Shown here: positions 36,796 to 49,300 of the stretch, piece after piece
Layout of the letters: every line of letters starts with the position of its first letter
Numbering within the stretch: the first letter of the stretch is position 1
Assembly (NCBI GenBank): GCA_006538405.1
Contig: BJKQ01000002.1
Coordinates: 2,666,001 to 2,730,000, forward strand
Source of the DNA: Hansfordia pulvinata
Taxonomy: Eukaryota > Ascomycota > Sordariomycetes > Xylariales
DNA: 64,000 nt
Direction: 5' to 3'
Position numbers and translations under genes: made by a program
The notes under the pieces: model-generated
Databases searched by the model: none
What the model was told of the DNA's origin: nothing
Seen by the model: only the letters and a program-made list of their open reading frames with translations

Positions 36796-37936
36796 TTTTG
36801 AAGACACGAGGTTGCCATTGGGCAGTCCCGTATCCGCGGCCGGACGTCGGACGTCAACGAAGGGTGGTGGATGGATCTTGAGCACGGAGACTTCTTCCTG
36901 CACCGCCCCTTGTATAGCCTCACTTTAGCATCTGAATGTTAGCCATACCCATGCTACTCACCTCACGCGTCTATCTCCTCTCTTCCTCTTCAGAACCAGT
37001 GCTTACCTGGTCCCTAGAGTTGCTGTCATGCAGAACAGTATGCTCGCTGAGAAGAGAACGCTCAGCATCGTCAACGTAATGAACAGGAACTTTGCTCCCT
37101 GCCCAGCGACACAGACCACCCGCGCACTCTTTCCCCTTTGTGCCGCCCTGTGTACCTACAGTAGGAGGGACACGTGCGGGTCGTCGAGTCACAACAGATA
37201 CTTTACTCAAGATAGCACAGCCGCCCACGCTCGTAACCGGCAATGGAGGTTCCCCGTCCCCCTTCACCTTCAAAGAGCTATCCACCAACTATGTAGAGCA
37301 CATCGCCTGGACGTCGTTGCCAGTCCCTTCGCTTCGCGCCGCATCCTCGCGTCCATCTAGATACCATACATGTACCTCGCGCGTCTATCATCGACAAGCT
37401 AATTGACATTGAAGATGGCTGCCATAACGACGGCGCTGCTTTCGGCTACTCGCACGACGTGGTAGCGTTCCACCTGATTTCACGATGCACAGCATTTCCT
37501 TCGTATCAACTCATGCTATGCAGGAACACATGCCACAGGAGTGTGCACCAACGACTCTTGACAGGTCATGATATGTGCCAAAAGATTTTTAGATGCAACA
37601 CAGCCAGACGGTCCGAGTGGATTAGCACACGCATCGGCGGTCTAAATGTGATGAATATTGGTAACATGTATAGGTATACTATCGGAAATTCGGCAGAACT
37701 GCTCATCTTACGCCAGAACCCAGATTCTTGCTTCGATCATTCGATGCTGAGGCTGTGTATGAATCATGAGTCGAATATGGTGCCGAAAAAGTCAAACCCG
37801 TAAGCCTCGATGCCAACGTGGAAACACACAAGTTGGTAGCCTTTTCGCTACGTACTCGCACGAAGAAATAGTAGAGCGCTATTTGTATAAGTCAATGATG
37901 GGCAATGCGTGATTCGAATATCCTATCTGGAGGCGA
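36796..37936. other. Intergenic, convergent 3' regions
   Basis: This lies between the small protein gene (+) and ATG15 (-). It is AT-richer than average and has no supported feature. Confidence 0.45.
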
Positions 37937-40017
37937 TCACAGCTCGACCTCGTCACTGCTTGTACTATATTCTATGCATCTCCCGTACCATGTGCGATGA
38001 ATACAAGTCTTTGGTGGTGGGGGCGCGTGAGATGATGGCTGCGACGGGCTGCTCGTCATGGCGGGTGCTGAAGTGATGGGATGAGGCAACGGCGTTGGCG
38101 TAGCTGTAGTCGCAGTAGTCTTGTCATTGCAACCGCCAAACCTGTGGAAGCAGATGTGAGTCAAAGATTTACCATGCTGGCCACATGCAGACTTACCAGC
38201 CGGGGGTTTCACAGGTCGTCGTGGAGGTGCTAGCAGATGACGTCGAGGAGGTCGTCGACGTCGTGGTAGTAGTGGTTTTATCGTTGCAACCGAACCTGTC
38301 AAAAGGAGAGTCAGATTAGCATTGAGCTCAGATGAAGCGATTATTGAAAAGGCGGGCAACTTACCATCCTGGTGTCTCACATGTCGAAGTGGACGAGCTG
38401 GAGGTGGTAGTAGAAGTGTGGCCAGTGGTAGTTTCGTCCAGGCAGCCCCACCAGCCAGGAGTCTCACAGGTCGCGGTGCGGGTGCGGGTGAGGGATGACG
38501 TGGTGGACGTGGTTGTGGTGGTCCCGTCAGTGCTGTTGCTCTCGTACATCTTCCAGTTGGCACAGTCGCGACACTCTGGCGTGAACTTGCACTCGGGAAC
38601 ATCCTCGTACTTCAGCAGGACATCCTTGATGACAGATTTGATCTTGTGCGTGCCAATACCGACGCGCCAGCCCTTATCGGCCACCGTGTCGTAGGTGCAC
38701 TCATGGCCCGTGTGACAGGCCGACTCCATGGCATAGCCGGCAAACGAGCATGAAGCAGTGGCGCCGTTGCAAGTGCCAACATAAATGGGGTCGGCTGTGT
38801 GGCCGAAGTGGAAGGCTCCCGTGTATTCGCGGGTTTGGGGGAAGCGAGGGTCGGCGCTGGGAGGGATTGGCAGGCCAAGTCGACCGGCAGCCAGAGCCTC
38901 GGGGACAGCCTCGAACGTCACGACAGGTAAGCCGTAGGTCAAGCCAAGCAGAGAGCTGACAGCACCTCCAAGTGAGTGGCCGGCCACCCAGATGTTGGAG
39001 CGGGGGTAGATCTCGGTCACGTTGGAGTAGAGTTCGCGGGCAGCCTGATAGTAGCGGTTCTCCTGGCGCAGGGCGCGGCGAACACATGTGTTGTTGCATG
39101 AATAGGTCCCGGTGGCGCAGTCGCAGACCTGGTGCCATGACCACTGGCCCTGCTGAGCGCAGCAGCAGCTGAAAAAGAGATTGTCGTTCTCCTTGTCGTT
39201 GGTGGTGGTGCCCGAGCCGTCGAAAACCGCAGGCGAGGTGCCTTTAAGGCCGATAATGATGGTTTTGTTGTCGGCATCGCCCCAAATGTGGCCGCGTAGA
39301 CCATCGCTTTCCCAGCCAAAGTCGGCCGAGCGGTTGAAGGGCTCACCAACCTCATCCCAATCCGGCTGGCTTGGGTTCTCAATGTACGAATCGGAAGCAA
39401 CGTAGGCCATGGTCAGGACCGTCTGCTTGTCAGTGATGTCCGGGCCGGGGACGTGTTCGATAGACCAGGCGTCGGCGGCCGATGCGAAGATGGACCCGGT
39501 ATCGCGGGCGTTCGCTACCAGAGGATCGACATGGCTGGGCCGCCGGTCAACCATGCGTTCTATTTTCCGCGGCTGGCTGCGAGCCTTGAGGGGTCCGATG
39601 CGCTCGGCGGCGTAATCGTCATCAGCAGCCAGCCAGACTTGAGAATCGGGGTCGACAACATCACGGCGACGGTGAAGCGTCGGGTGGCGATAGGTGCCGT
39701 GGTGGAAGATGTGGCGCAGGGTCTGGGTTGCGTCTGTCAGTTGGTGTTCACACCAAGAACGGAAGAGGGCAAAGGGAAATGCGTACAAAGGTGTGGTCTG
39801 CAGGCTGGGGCGTTTCCTCGAGCAGAGGAGGCAGAATGGGAGACCCGAAGAAGCCGGAAGCATCGGCCTCGTGAGCCGGTCCGGAGCCGGATGTGTCGAC
39901 GGCGGAGGCGGGAGAGGCGAGGGCGAGGAAGGATAGGAGGAGGTGGGCAGTGACCCGGCCGGCGGAGCGACAGGATGGGGAAGCCGCCGAGTGGCGACTC
40001 GAGGAGCGGGGGATCAT
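37937..40017 (-). CDS. ATG15: Autophagy-related vacuolar lipase Atg15
   Basis: Atg15 is the lipase that reaches the vacuole through the multivesicular-body route and breaks down autophagic bodies. Exons are 40017-39787, 39722-38365, 38295-38197 and 38141-37937, giving 630 aa. Donors are GTACGC, GTAAGT and GTAAGT. The N-terminus has a hydrophobic signal-anchor ([16 protein letters not shown]). The first junction restores [13 protein letters not shown], a family signature. The catalytic Ser is in [10 protein letters not shown] (Ser327), with [19 protein letters not shown] upstream and [16 protein letters not shown] downstream. The C-terminal tail has three copies of a CETPGW-(F/W)G-C module separated by Thr/Ser runs. 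Introns 2 and 3 split the Trp codon of successive modules at the same phase. Start chosen because it precedes the signal-anchor directly. Confidence 0.95.
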
Positions 40018-42657
40018 GGTTCTAGGTTGCGTGGGTAGGCGTTTCTTCGGAGGTCCAAGGGGTGAAGCTGCAGGCAAGCAGGCAGAAGTAGAGAGGCGGG
40101 AGGCACTCTGCAGTCGGCCGATAGGGGCGGGAAGCTCGGGGTTGAAGGGGCGTCGGGTCACCCGCGGCAGGTCAGGTGGCGATGATGGCGATGGGCTAGC
40201 GATAAGATCAGCTGTCGAGACCGAGACCGGGGCCGGGGCTGGCCATAGCGGTGGACCGGGGTCGGCGGAGCTGACGGCGGTCGGGGAGGGAGGACGATGC
40301 GGCGAGGAGGATGGATGTCGACGAAGCCGGGTGGTGGAGGTTGTGCTGGGCGTGGGTTGAAGAGTTGAAGTTGGTAAGGTGCCTAATGAGGCGAACAGGC
40401 TGGCTGGTTGTCTCGGGGAAGAAGGTGCACGTAGCAGACGGCAGATGGCGATTCGTTGGGAGTGAGGGCAGGTGCGAGTGGCCGGCGGCGGCGGCGGCGG
40501 TGGTGGTGGTGCAGGCAGTCCCCACTTGTGGTATCGCGTGCCGTAGCGACGACGGCGGCAAGGGCGGCTATGACGAACACATGCGCAGGCAGCCGGGTCC
40601 CATAGGCAGTTGTGGCAGCCCCCGGATCCATCCCCAGTGGCGGGCCCCAACCCAGACCCAGCCGACCCCGGCGGACCCTACAGTCCGAGTACCACAGGGG
40701 TACGAGCGCTACCTGAGGTACTCAGACCGTACGTGGAACGTCCCAATGACGATCTAGGTACCTCTCGTACTCGCACACACGCAGCTGACCATCAATTCAT
40801 GGATGGAGCATGTCCATGATGTACTCGTACTGCCGCAAGTCTCACTTGGTCATTGAGCGGCATTTACCAATCCGCAAGACTCGCTGGTGGCTACTGACCA
40901 ATACACGTGACCAAGTCGAGCATTCAGGTTGCCATGTTCGCTGTCTGAGACTACCTACCTTACCTTCCAACTCGTCATTCGACTGTGTACGATATGTACT
41001 CGTAGCCTGCTTCTAACCGAGAAAGCCCGAAGGGAAGGGACGACGCAGACAACGGGGCTGGCCAAGGCTGGCCCAGCTCAACATGAAGCAACCAACCAAA
41101 CTGGTATATGTACCTCGATGAGCCTGGAGAGCGTTCTCAGTACATAAATTACATAAATCAGGTAGGTGACGGGCTCGATGGACTCGACATTCGCATTTCA
41201 CAATGGTAACTCCATCGTCGATATTGCTGTCAATTAAAGAGCAGCCCTTTTGGTAAAGGGCTGTCTGTAGCTGGGCCGCCTAGCGGTAGACCCCCCTGGC
41301 CTAGCACAGCGACCACGATGGAGACACCCGACCTGATAGGGCTGCACGGGCTGCTCCTGATTTCGAGACTGGACCTGTGAGTGCCGTGTTTTGAGTACTC
41401 GTGCGCTCTTCTATCGCCTTCGCCAACTTGATACGCCGATTCGGACCTGCGATACTCAGTCCATCCCACATCCAGTCGATGCTGCAAACACATACGGTAC
41501 ATGTTAGTTGACAGTGGCTTAATGGATGGCAAGCACCGCGTGGCAGCCCATTAATTTGGAGTCGATGTATCCGCACCTTAGGTGGGTATGTACTCGTACT
41601 CCCTCGAAAGGTGGCCGGCGGGACGGGCAGCTGCGTAAGAGGTACGTGCTTGGACCAACTTAGCAACAACCTTAATCCATTCTATTCGGGTCTGGACTAG
41701 CTCAGTACATGTACCTACATACCTAAGGTACTAACGGATCCTCGTAGGCTGTCACTTCCAACCATTAGCAGCCACCATTGGAATCATTCCATCCGCTCTC
41801 TGATACGCAACACCACGACTACCGTTCATCACTTCATCAGCATCTCTACTTCTGTGTCTCTTCGAGTTGCCCGCCCTCGTTACTTTGCGTGTTCGCATCG
41901 CATCAAATTCCGGCTCTGGCATTTCCGTTCGCTTACAATCTCCGTCTCACGCATTACGTCGCATTCGATCGCAGGCCACTGCCCTCACGAACTCACGCGC
42001 GTCGCCACAGCTCACCCACGCATTGGTTAGCTGGACGGACAACCGACATAACGCCCTTGATCTTGGCTGGCCTTGATTCTCCTGCTAGCTTCGCCGTGTT
42101 TCACCCTCGCTCTTCTCTCGAATCTCCCCTCCACGTGGAGCCCCGACTTGCTGCCCTCGCCCGCCTGCACCAGCCCGTCTGTGCCCGTATCGGCCTGCTG
42201 CGGAACCAGCCAGGGACCAGATGCGCCGATCCACGAGCCTCTAAAACGCCCTTTGAGACTCAATAGGTCGCCCATTAAATAATCCCACATACCTTGCCAG
42301 CCGCTCTCCTCACCGTGTACGTCCACCTGCTCTGTTTCCTCGCGCCTACTTCCCTTGTCTCGCCCCGGCTAGTCCTGCATGATCCCGAACCCTGGCAAGC
42401 CTCTCGGTCAGTGGCCTCATATCGTGCCTATCACATCGTGGATATAATCGCCACCCTCGCCCCTCGCTCCTCGCTGTCCCTATCGCTCTCCTCCCCAGCC
42501 TCTTTGTCGCGCTGTTACCGCCGCCGCCGTCCCCTTCCCCTTCTCGCTTTCTCCTCCTTATGTTCCATGCTACCACTGCTCCCTTCATATACGCCCTACG
42601 CCCGCCACCGAGCCCATCATCTACAGTTAGAGTGCTAACGTTCGCCGCGTCTCATCC
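40018..42657. other. Intergenic, divergent promoter region (2.6 kb)
   Basis: This lies between ATG15 (-) and the VPS9-domain gene (+). No gene is supported. The first 600 bp beside ATG15 are GC-rich, with GGC and GGT triplets near 40480-40510. Copies of the palindromic motif occur at 40821-40830 and 41590-41599. A GTACATGTAC and ACCTAAGGTAC cluster lies near 41704-41730. The 700 bp before the next gene are pyrimidine-rich, as in a 5' leader. Confidence 0.5.
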
Positions 42658-45104
42658 ATGGCCATCAGTGTTATCACCTTCCCGGCCGTCCTCACGCGCC
42701 CCATCATGGCTTCAACCACTACCCCCGATCCTCCAGTCACACCTACCAAGGTGCCCGCCTCACAATCGCGGCCCGGCCTCAGGACCACGCAATCCTTCCC
42801 CCGTCAAGATGTCCCCGACGACTCGGACCCTCTCGCTGCGCCGCGCCGCTCCAACACCTTCCCCACGAATCTGTGCCAGAGATCACCGTGGATGCGAATA
42901 CTTCACCTCAGAAACAAGCCAACAACGATGCGTTCGACTCGGAGCGCCGCAATTCCGAGTCAATCGATCTGCCCCGCGCCTCAGTCGACATGGACGAAAT
43001 CCCAATAGAGCTGATCAGCAAGGCCGACCAGTAAGCTGTCTCTCACATGCACATCTCAGGCCCGGCGTTCCCTTCCGCTAACCCCTTCCGTAGCTTCATA
43101 GATTCTCTATCCGCCAAGGTCCACCCTGTCCCTCCGAATATCGACAACTTGTCCCGCCTGTTCCAAGACTTTTACCACGTCGCGGCCACCCATATTCAGA
43201 CACATATCGCCAGCCTTGCCACCCGCCAGACCCGCGATTTCTCTTCCCCCGCCCCTCAACCAACATCGCGTACCGCTTCGGCCGCCAGCATATTGCGTGC
43301 CAAGGCTGTTTCGCTAGGTGGGAAGGACAAATCCAAACCGGCCGCCAGCCGCGAGTCGGAACAGCAAATGCTCACTCCTGAAGAGTATGCCGATCGTCGT
43401 CGCGCTCGTAAAGCCCTCGAGCAGAAGAGAGTCCTGCTTGAAGAGGCTGTCGAACGCCGCTTGTGCGAGGGAATCTACGACCGGATCTACCGCCATCGAA
43501 GCACCCACGACGAAGCCGCCGATGACAAGCTCCGATCCAAGACGGCCGCCCTTGGTCTCGTCGGGATAGGCCCTGCTGACCTGGGCGTCGATCTGGGAGA
43601 GCTACCCGATGAGCCCAACGCTCTGGCCAACAAGCACGCCGAGATTCGAGACTATTTGGAGCAGGCGCGCCAGGACCTCTGCGTCATGAACGAGAAGCGC
43701 TACCCCTTTGGAAAGTTGCACTATCTGAAAGAGGCCCACAAGAGCATTGTCAACACCCTGTCCCATTTCCACCCCTCCTCTTCTGCCGACGAGATCATGC
43801 CCATGCTCATCTTCACTCTGATCACGATGCCTCCCGAGAAGCTCAACGTAATCAGCGATTCACTCTTCATACAGCGCTTTCGGTGGGAGGAGAAGATGGA
43901 AGGCGAGTCTGCGTACTGCTTGACTAATCTTGAGGCTGCCATTACCTTTCTCGAAACGGTTGACCTTGCGAGTTTGCGTGCTAGCGAAGCCCAGCAAGGC
44001 CCCGCGAAATCCGGCAGCCGCCCCAATACTCCACCCGACGCCGACACGACGTACCCGCCAGCTTACACCTCAGGCATCTCCGCCACCACCACAGCTTCCC
44101 CGGAAGCTAGCCCGAGAATGCCGAGGGCCTCAAACCCCGAGCATCCACCTCTACTGCCCGTGCCACGGCTCAGCGACGGAGACTTAGTGACCTCATCCAG
44201 ACGCCCGCGCAGGCCATTGGCACCGCCAGTGATTCGATTTTCACGACGGCTGATCAAGGTTTCAAGACCATCGGAACCAGTCTTGGCGACAGTTACAAGT
44301 TCCTCCTTGGCAAACTGCGCGACACCTCGGCGGACGGCAAGGAGCTTGTGGTGCCACGTACTCTCGACGATGCTCGCAAGCTGATTAGCACCCCGCCCCC
44401 AGAGGATGATGCCTCCGTGGACGGCTCAGGCCCGAGTCACGAATCGGAGCGCCGCATACCGTTGGAGGACCGCATGCTGGCCGCTGTTGTGGGAAAGAAG
44501 GCTGCGAGAGACCGAAGCGCTGATAGTGTCAGGAGCGGTCTGAGTGGAAGCAGTTCGAAAAAGGTTGCCTTTGCTGAGGAAGGGAAAGACCTGAGCCCCT
44601 CTCCTCCCTCGGCAGCACCATCTCCCTCCAACCCGGCCCTCGTCGACTCTGTTCGTAGTTTCGGCAGTTCGCTCAACCCGATAAACCGTCTCTCCAACAT
44701 GGGACTTCGCGGGTTTGGTCGTTCGGCACCCGCGGCCGCGTCTCCAGCTGCGGCGACTCCGCCCCCGCCCCCTATTAAGGACGCGGCCGGGAAGTCGACT
44801 GATGGCGGCGATCTTGCAGCGGTATGTCTTCCACTTTTTTTTTCTTCTTCAATAGATTCATGGATTTCCAACCAGCCAACCCCAACTGTAGCGCAAGAGT
44901 CGATCTTTACTAACGTATGCATCGCAGGCATTTCCCGACCTTGCGGCAGCGTTGCCTCCGATTCCCAAGGTCAAGCCAGCTAACAAGCGTTTCATGGAGA
45001 TGCAGAACCCAGCTGATCTGCGCCTCAGTGAGGTTCTCGAGCTTCTGCGCGACTACAGGCGTCTGGCCGACGCTCTGCAAGACCTTGACGCTTTTGAGAA
45101 ATAG
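42658..45104 (+). CDS. VPS9-domain Rab5-type exchange factor (two frame breaks)
   Basis: This is a predicted guanine nucleotide exchange factor for Rab5-family GTPases in endosomal traffic. Exons are 42658-43030, 43094-44821 and 44928-45104 (GTAAGC and GTATGT donors, CTAAC branch sites in both introns), about 759 aa if read through. An alternative start is the ATG at 42706. Residues about 125-290 form helical regions, and the VPS9 core follows at about 350-420, with SADEIMPMLIFTLI, LFIQRFRWEEKMEGE and YCLTNLEAAITFLE. Beyond it is a Ser/Pro-rich tail, a TADQGFKTIGTSLGDSYKFL segment and a C-terminal helix (LSEVLELLRDYRRLADALQ). The frame breaks at 42861-42864 (CCCC) and 44111-44113 (CCC). One more C at each site restores continuous protein, so consensus errors are likely. 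There is no CUE domain. Confidence 0.86.
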
Positions 45105-46370
45105 GCTGGTATTCTCGTGTGTGTGGCGGCTGATGTACAGCGCTATTGCTATGTTTTGATTTCCGGGCTCCAAGGCTCGAGTCCAGTAGAATTTTGGCGG
45201 CGAAGCATCTTGACATTTGCATGGCAACCGGCGTTTAAAGTTTATTCTATATGACACACCACCTTTCGATCCCTTGTTCAATCATGTCTCGCGAGGTGAA
45301 GCCCACTCACTATCAACTTGACTCTCGTCACTGAAAGGCGTGACACGACATGCAAGCCGACAAGGTAGGACGCGGAGCCGGGCGCGGGATGTGTGAGCGA
45401 TGCTCGGGTCCACCCTGTTTTGAACACACACCGCGCGCTGGACGTCACCCCGTATCGTTCGCTTTTGGCGTATCGCTCCACCATCTTTTTCTCATCTTTG
45501 TTTATAGACCCCCCTTCCTTAGGCAACGCGCGTACTTCTTTTGAAAGCACTATACGTTCATAGATTCTTGCCAATCGGAGAAGGGAGGAGAAGTCAGGGC
45601 TCATGCCTTCTTGGAATGTACACTGAACCGCGAGTGTGCCGCATGCTCTACCGCTCAATGTTGCCGAGTCATGATGTCTGTGTGTGGGTACTTTCTGGTC
45701 CGCATGTCTCTACGCTGATCTCAGCTGTGAGCGCCGCATCCGCGGGACGCGCCTGTCGTGGCGAACGGGCCGATCCTCTCGGACCGAGAAGAAGGAAGGG
45801 TGGGGAGGGCTGATGAGTGATCACGAAGCTCGTTTGGTGGTGGTATTGAAGCTCGAATGTCCAAAGGTGACGGAATAGGGGTAATAAGTTAGGTATGGAA
45901 TGGTTTATGCGACGCAATATGATCTGTGTGGAATCGACTCTTTGAACACCCCGCCCGATGCTGATTTGCCCGCCCAATGCAGGACCCCAAAGGAAGAAAA
46001 AAAAACACCCTCCCAAAGAAAGACTCGGAAAAGGCAAAGAAGAGAGCGGAAAGGAGGGTGCGCGGATGACGTCCCCTGCTGGCAGGAGATAACCAAGCAA
46101 ACTCGTGAAAAAGCGCACTTGGAATAGCACCACCCCTCATGGGTTGGTCAGCATTGTGATGCTGACCTTGTGCAAGCTAGACTGCTCCGGAGCATCGAGG
46201 GTTGGGCAGCAGCAACCATACCATGCTTAAACCCCCTGCTTCCGCGCAACTGTGGGTATCTCGCGCAGACAACAAGTCAGAGAAACAAACCCTGATTTGT
46301 TCTATATATCTTTTGGTTTCTGGGCAGGCGGCCTGGCCTCAGTGGTATCCATTGGCCTTCTTCGTTGGAC
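45105..46370. other. Convergent 3' intergenic region
   Basis: This lies between the stops of the VPS9-domain gene (+) and alpha-actinin (-). Frames up to about 150 codons occur but overlap on both strands and show no domain, so no gene is called. Confidence 0.45.
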
Positions 46371-49300
46371 TCAGCCGCCCATTCGTAGCGTCTTGCAGGG
46401 GCTGCTGGTGTCAACGCTGTACCGGCTGCCTGCGCCGCTGCCGGCACTGACGCTGCCCCTGGCGCTGCCCGCCGCGCTGCCAGTGCCGCCCCCAACGGGC
46501 CCCATCATCTTGTCCATAAAGGAGATGTAGTCGTATTGGGGCTGGCCACGGTCTTGGGCCATGTCGGGCCCCTTGTGCGGCGGGACGATGTCGACGAGCT
46601 TGTCAATGACCTCGTCCGGCACAAGCGAATGGCGCAGGTCCATCTCGGTGACGTAAGGCTTGCCGTCGGCAACCTCGCGGAAGCTCTGGAACACCTGCTC
46701 GGCCGTGTTCTGGTCCTCGGTCACGTCGACCATGAAGCGGATGAACTGCTCAAAGTCGACGCGATCGCGGCCCTTTGATGTGTCGAGGAAGTAGTCGTGC
46801 ATCTCATCCTCGCTAAAGACGAGACCGAGGGAAGCCAGGGCTGCCGAGAATTCAAGCTCGGACAGCGAGTTGGAGTCGTCGCGGTCGAAATGCCGGAAGA
46901 CGGATTCGAACTCCTCGAGCTGGATTGGCGTCAGGTTCGTCATGTCTCGCGCCACCATCTGGTTCTCCAAGAACGCCAGCTTCTTCTGTACCGACGACTT
47001 GACTAGGCCGAGCTCGTACGAGAGTTCATCGTAGGTGTACGTAGTGAAATCGTTTTCCTCAATGTTGGCTTCTTGGCACTTCTCATCCACGGCGCCGATT
47101 TTGTCCAAGTAGGCATCGAGGGGGGGCAGGTTGTCGCTCAGCCGCCGCACGTGCAGCAGCTGGTCTTCGACATCACCCTCCAGGCCGGAAATGGCCACCT
47201 GCATCGTGTTGAGGGCCAGTGCGAAGTCGTTGGCCTTGTCCGCGAAAGACTTTCGCAGCGCATTTTTGATGCTGGCGAAACCGAGTTAGCAGGGGCATGG
47301 TTCAAACAGGGGGCAGGGGTGGTTTGTTGGCGCTTCGTAGCCATGCACTTGGCAACTTACTCTCTGATGGTTTCGTTGATAAGCTGGCCCCGCATCATCT
47401 CGGCTTTGGTCAGACCCGACCATTCGTGGTCGAGATTCTCCAGGCTCAACTCCGGCGGAGGCTCGTACGCCCTCAGCCTATACGTGCCCAGCTTGGTCTT
47501 GATGTTTCCTAATAACGTGGCCAACTCGCTCTTCTCGGCCACCCAATCCCTCTTCTTGCCTCTCTTGTGGGTCGAAAAGTCGGCGGCCTGTCTTTTCGCG
47601 TCGGTGTAGGTGCCCTCGAATGTGGACTCCTGCCAGTCTTCCATCTGCTGCCTGATCTGCTTGAGCAGGGCCGCCATTCTCCTCTCGTAAGTGCTTTGCA
47701 TCTCCCAGGCGCCTTGCATGTTGTTGACAAACTTCTCGACTCGCCTCCCGGCGTTCTCGACCTTCTCCATCTGCGAAAAGGCGTGGAACCAGTAGGCTAT
47801 GTACGTCATCAAACTCCGTTCGTCGGGTTTTGCCACGTCGCAAACGTCCTCAACATCGAGGAGGTCGGGGATGCCGATCTCCTTGTGGGCAATATCGAAG
47901 GCCAGCTGCATGTTGCCCTTGTGGTCGGAGTGGTCGAGAGCGTCGTAATCAATCAGGTCGGGGCGGTGAATGTCAAGCAGGGCGCAGAAAGCGAGGCCGT
48001 CGTTCCAACTCGAGCTGAAATCACGGACTTCGACCTCGTCATAGCATGCCGTTTTCCTCTGACACCAAAGCAGCAGGCCTTCCTTGGCCGTCATGCCCTC
48101 CTCGTTGATGTCGCTGATGGTGAACCGGAGAATAAGAGTCCATATCAGGCCAAGAATGATCTTGCGGTTTCCGTCCACGACATCCTCGGCACCGATGTTG
48201 GTCATCTGGATGCCTTTGGATTTGACATAGTCGAGGGCCGTGTTCGCATTTTCAAACTTCTGGACTCGGAGCTTGGGCTTGGAGGCGTATCGGCCGAGAG
48301 ATTCGTTGGACAGGCATTCGAGAAGGTGAATCAGGAGGACCTAGAAGCCGACGCGGTCAGTCGAGCTGTGCACTGGAAGACAAGGGAGAAAGTGGTCGCG
48401 ACTTACACCATCGCTGAGATCGGCAACGAGATCCTTGATCTCAAGACCCCTGACGGCGATTTTGGTGTTGAGCCTGAGTGAGGGGGGGAGTCGAGTTAGC
48501 AGGGCACGACAGGGCACGGCGCCACGGCGAGAGGGGGGTTTAGACTGACCATTTGGTAAATGTCTTCTGCTGGACGTTGATCCACTTGTTGTCCATCTTA
48601 GTCAGGTTGGAGCCCGGCTGCTCAGGACCAGGATCGGTAGAGCCGACAGAGAGGTTGGAGGCGACAGAGGGCGACTGGCGCTGGAACCGCTTGGGCTTTG
48701 GGGACGGGTTGAGGTTCGCAGGGGAGGAGGACCTGTCGGCCAGGCCCGGGGCAGAGGCAGCGGCCGAGCCGGCTCCCGAAGCAGGAGGGCTGACGTTGGA
48801 GAGGGTGGCAGACCTCTGGACACGGGCGGCGTGCAGCTCGGGCTTGGAGCGGTTGGCGAGGCTGTTCCTGGTTCTGCGGGACCTGGGCGGTGTGGGAGGG
48901 TAGCTGTTGCGGGAGCTCGGGTTGGAGTGGGAGGCGGATGGGGAGCGAGGCCGCGAGGAGGAGGCAGAGGAGGGCGGCGGCGACGGGGGCAGCAGCTGTG
49001 ATGGCGGCGACTTGGTGGTCGAGGCGGCAGCAGCGGTGGCAGAGCTGCTGCAGGCAGGGTCCGCTACAGCCACAGAACAGGAGCAGCTGGCGGTGGTGGC
49101 GGTGGTGGGCGTGGTGTTGCCACTGCTGGTGCAGCTGCAGGAGAGCGGAGACCAGTCGGCAGTGGAGGTGGACGAGGAGCTCCGGCGGTGGTGGGCTGCG
49201 CCGGGGCCGGGCGCATCACAGGCGGGGAGCTGCGCAGTGGTGGGCGAGGTGGTGGTGGTGGTGGTAGTGGTGGTGGTAGTGGTGGTAGTGGTGGCGGCGG

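Noticed and set aside
43031..43059. 29-nt GT...CTCAG candidate intron in the VPS9-domain gene
   Set aside because: Too short for a spliceosomal intron. The 63-nt version ending at 43093 has a perfect CTAAC branch site and keeps the frame.
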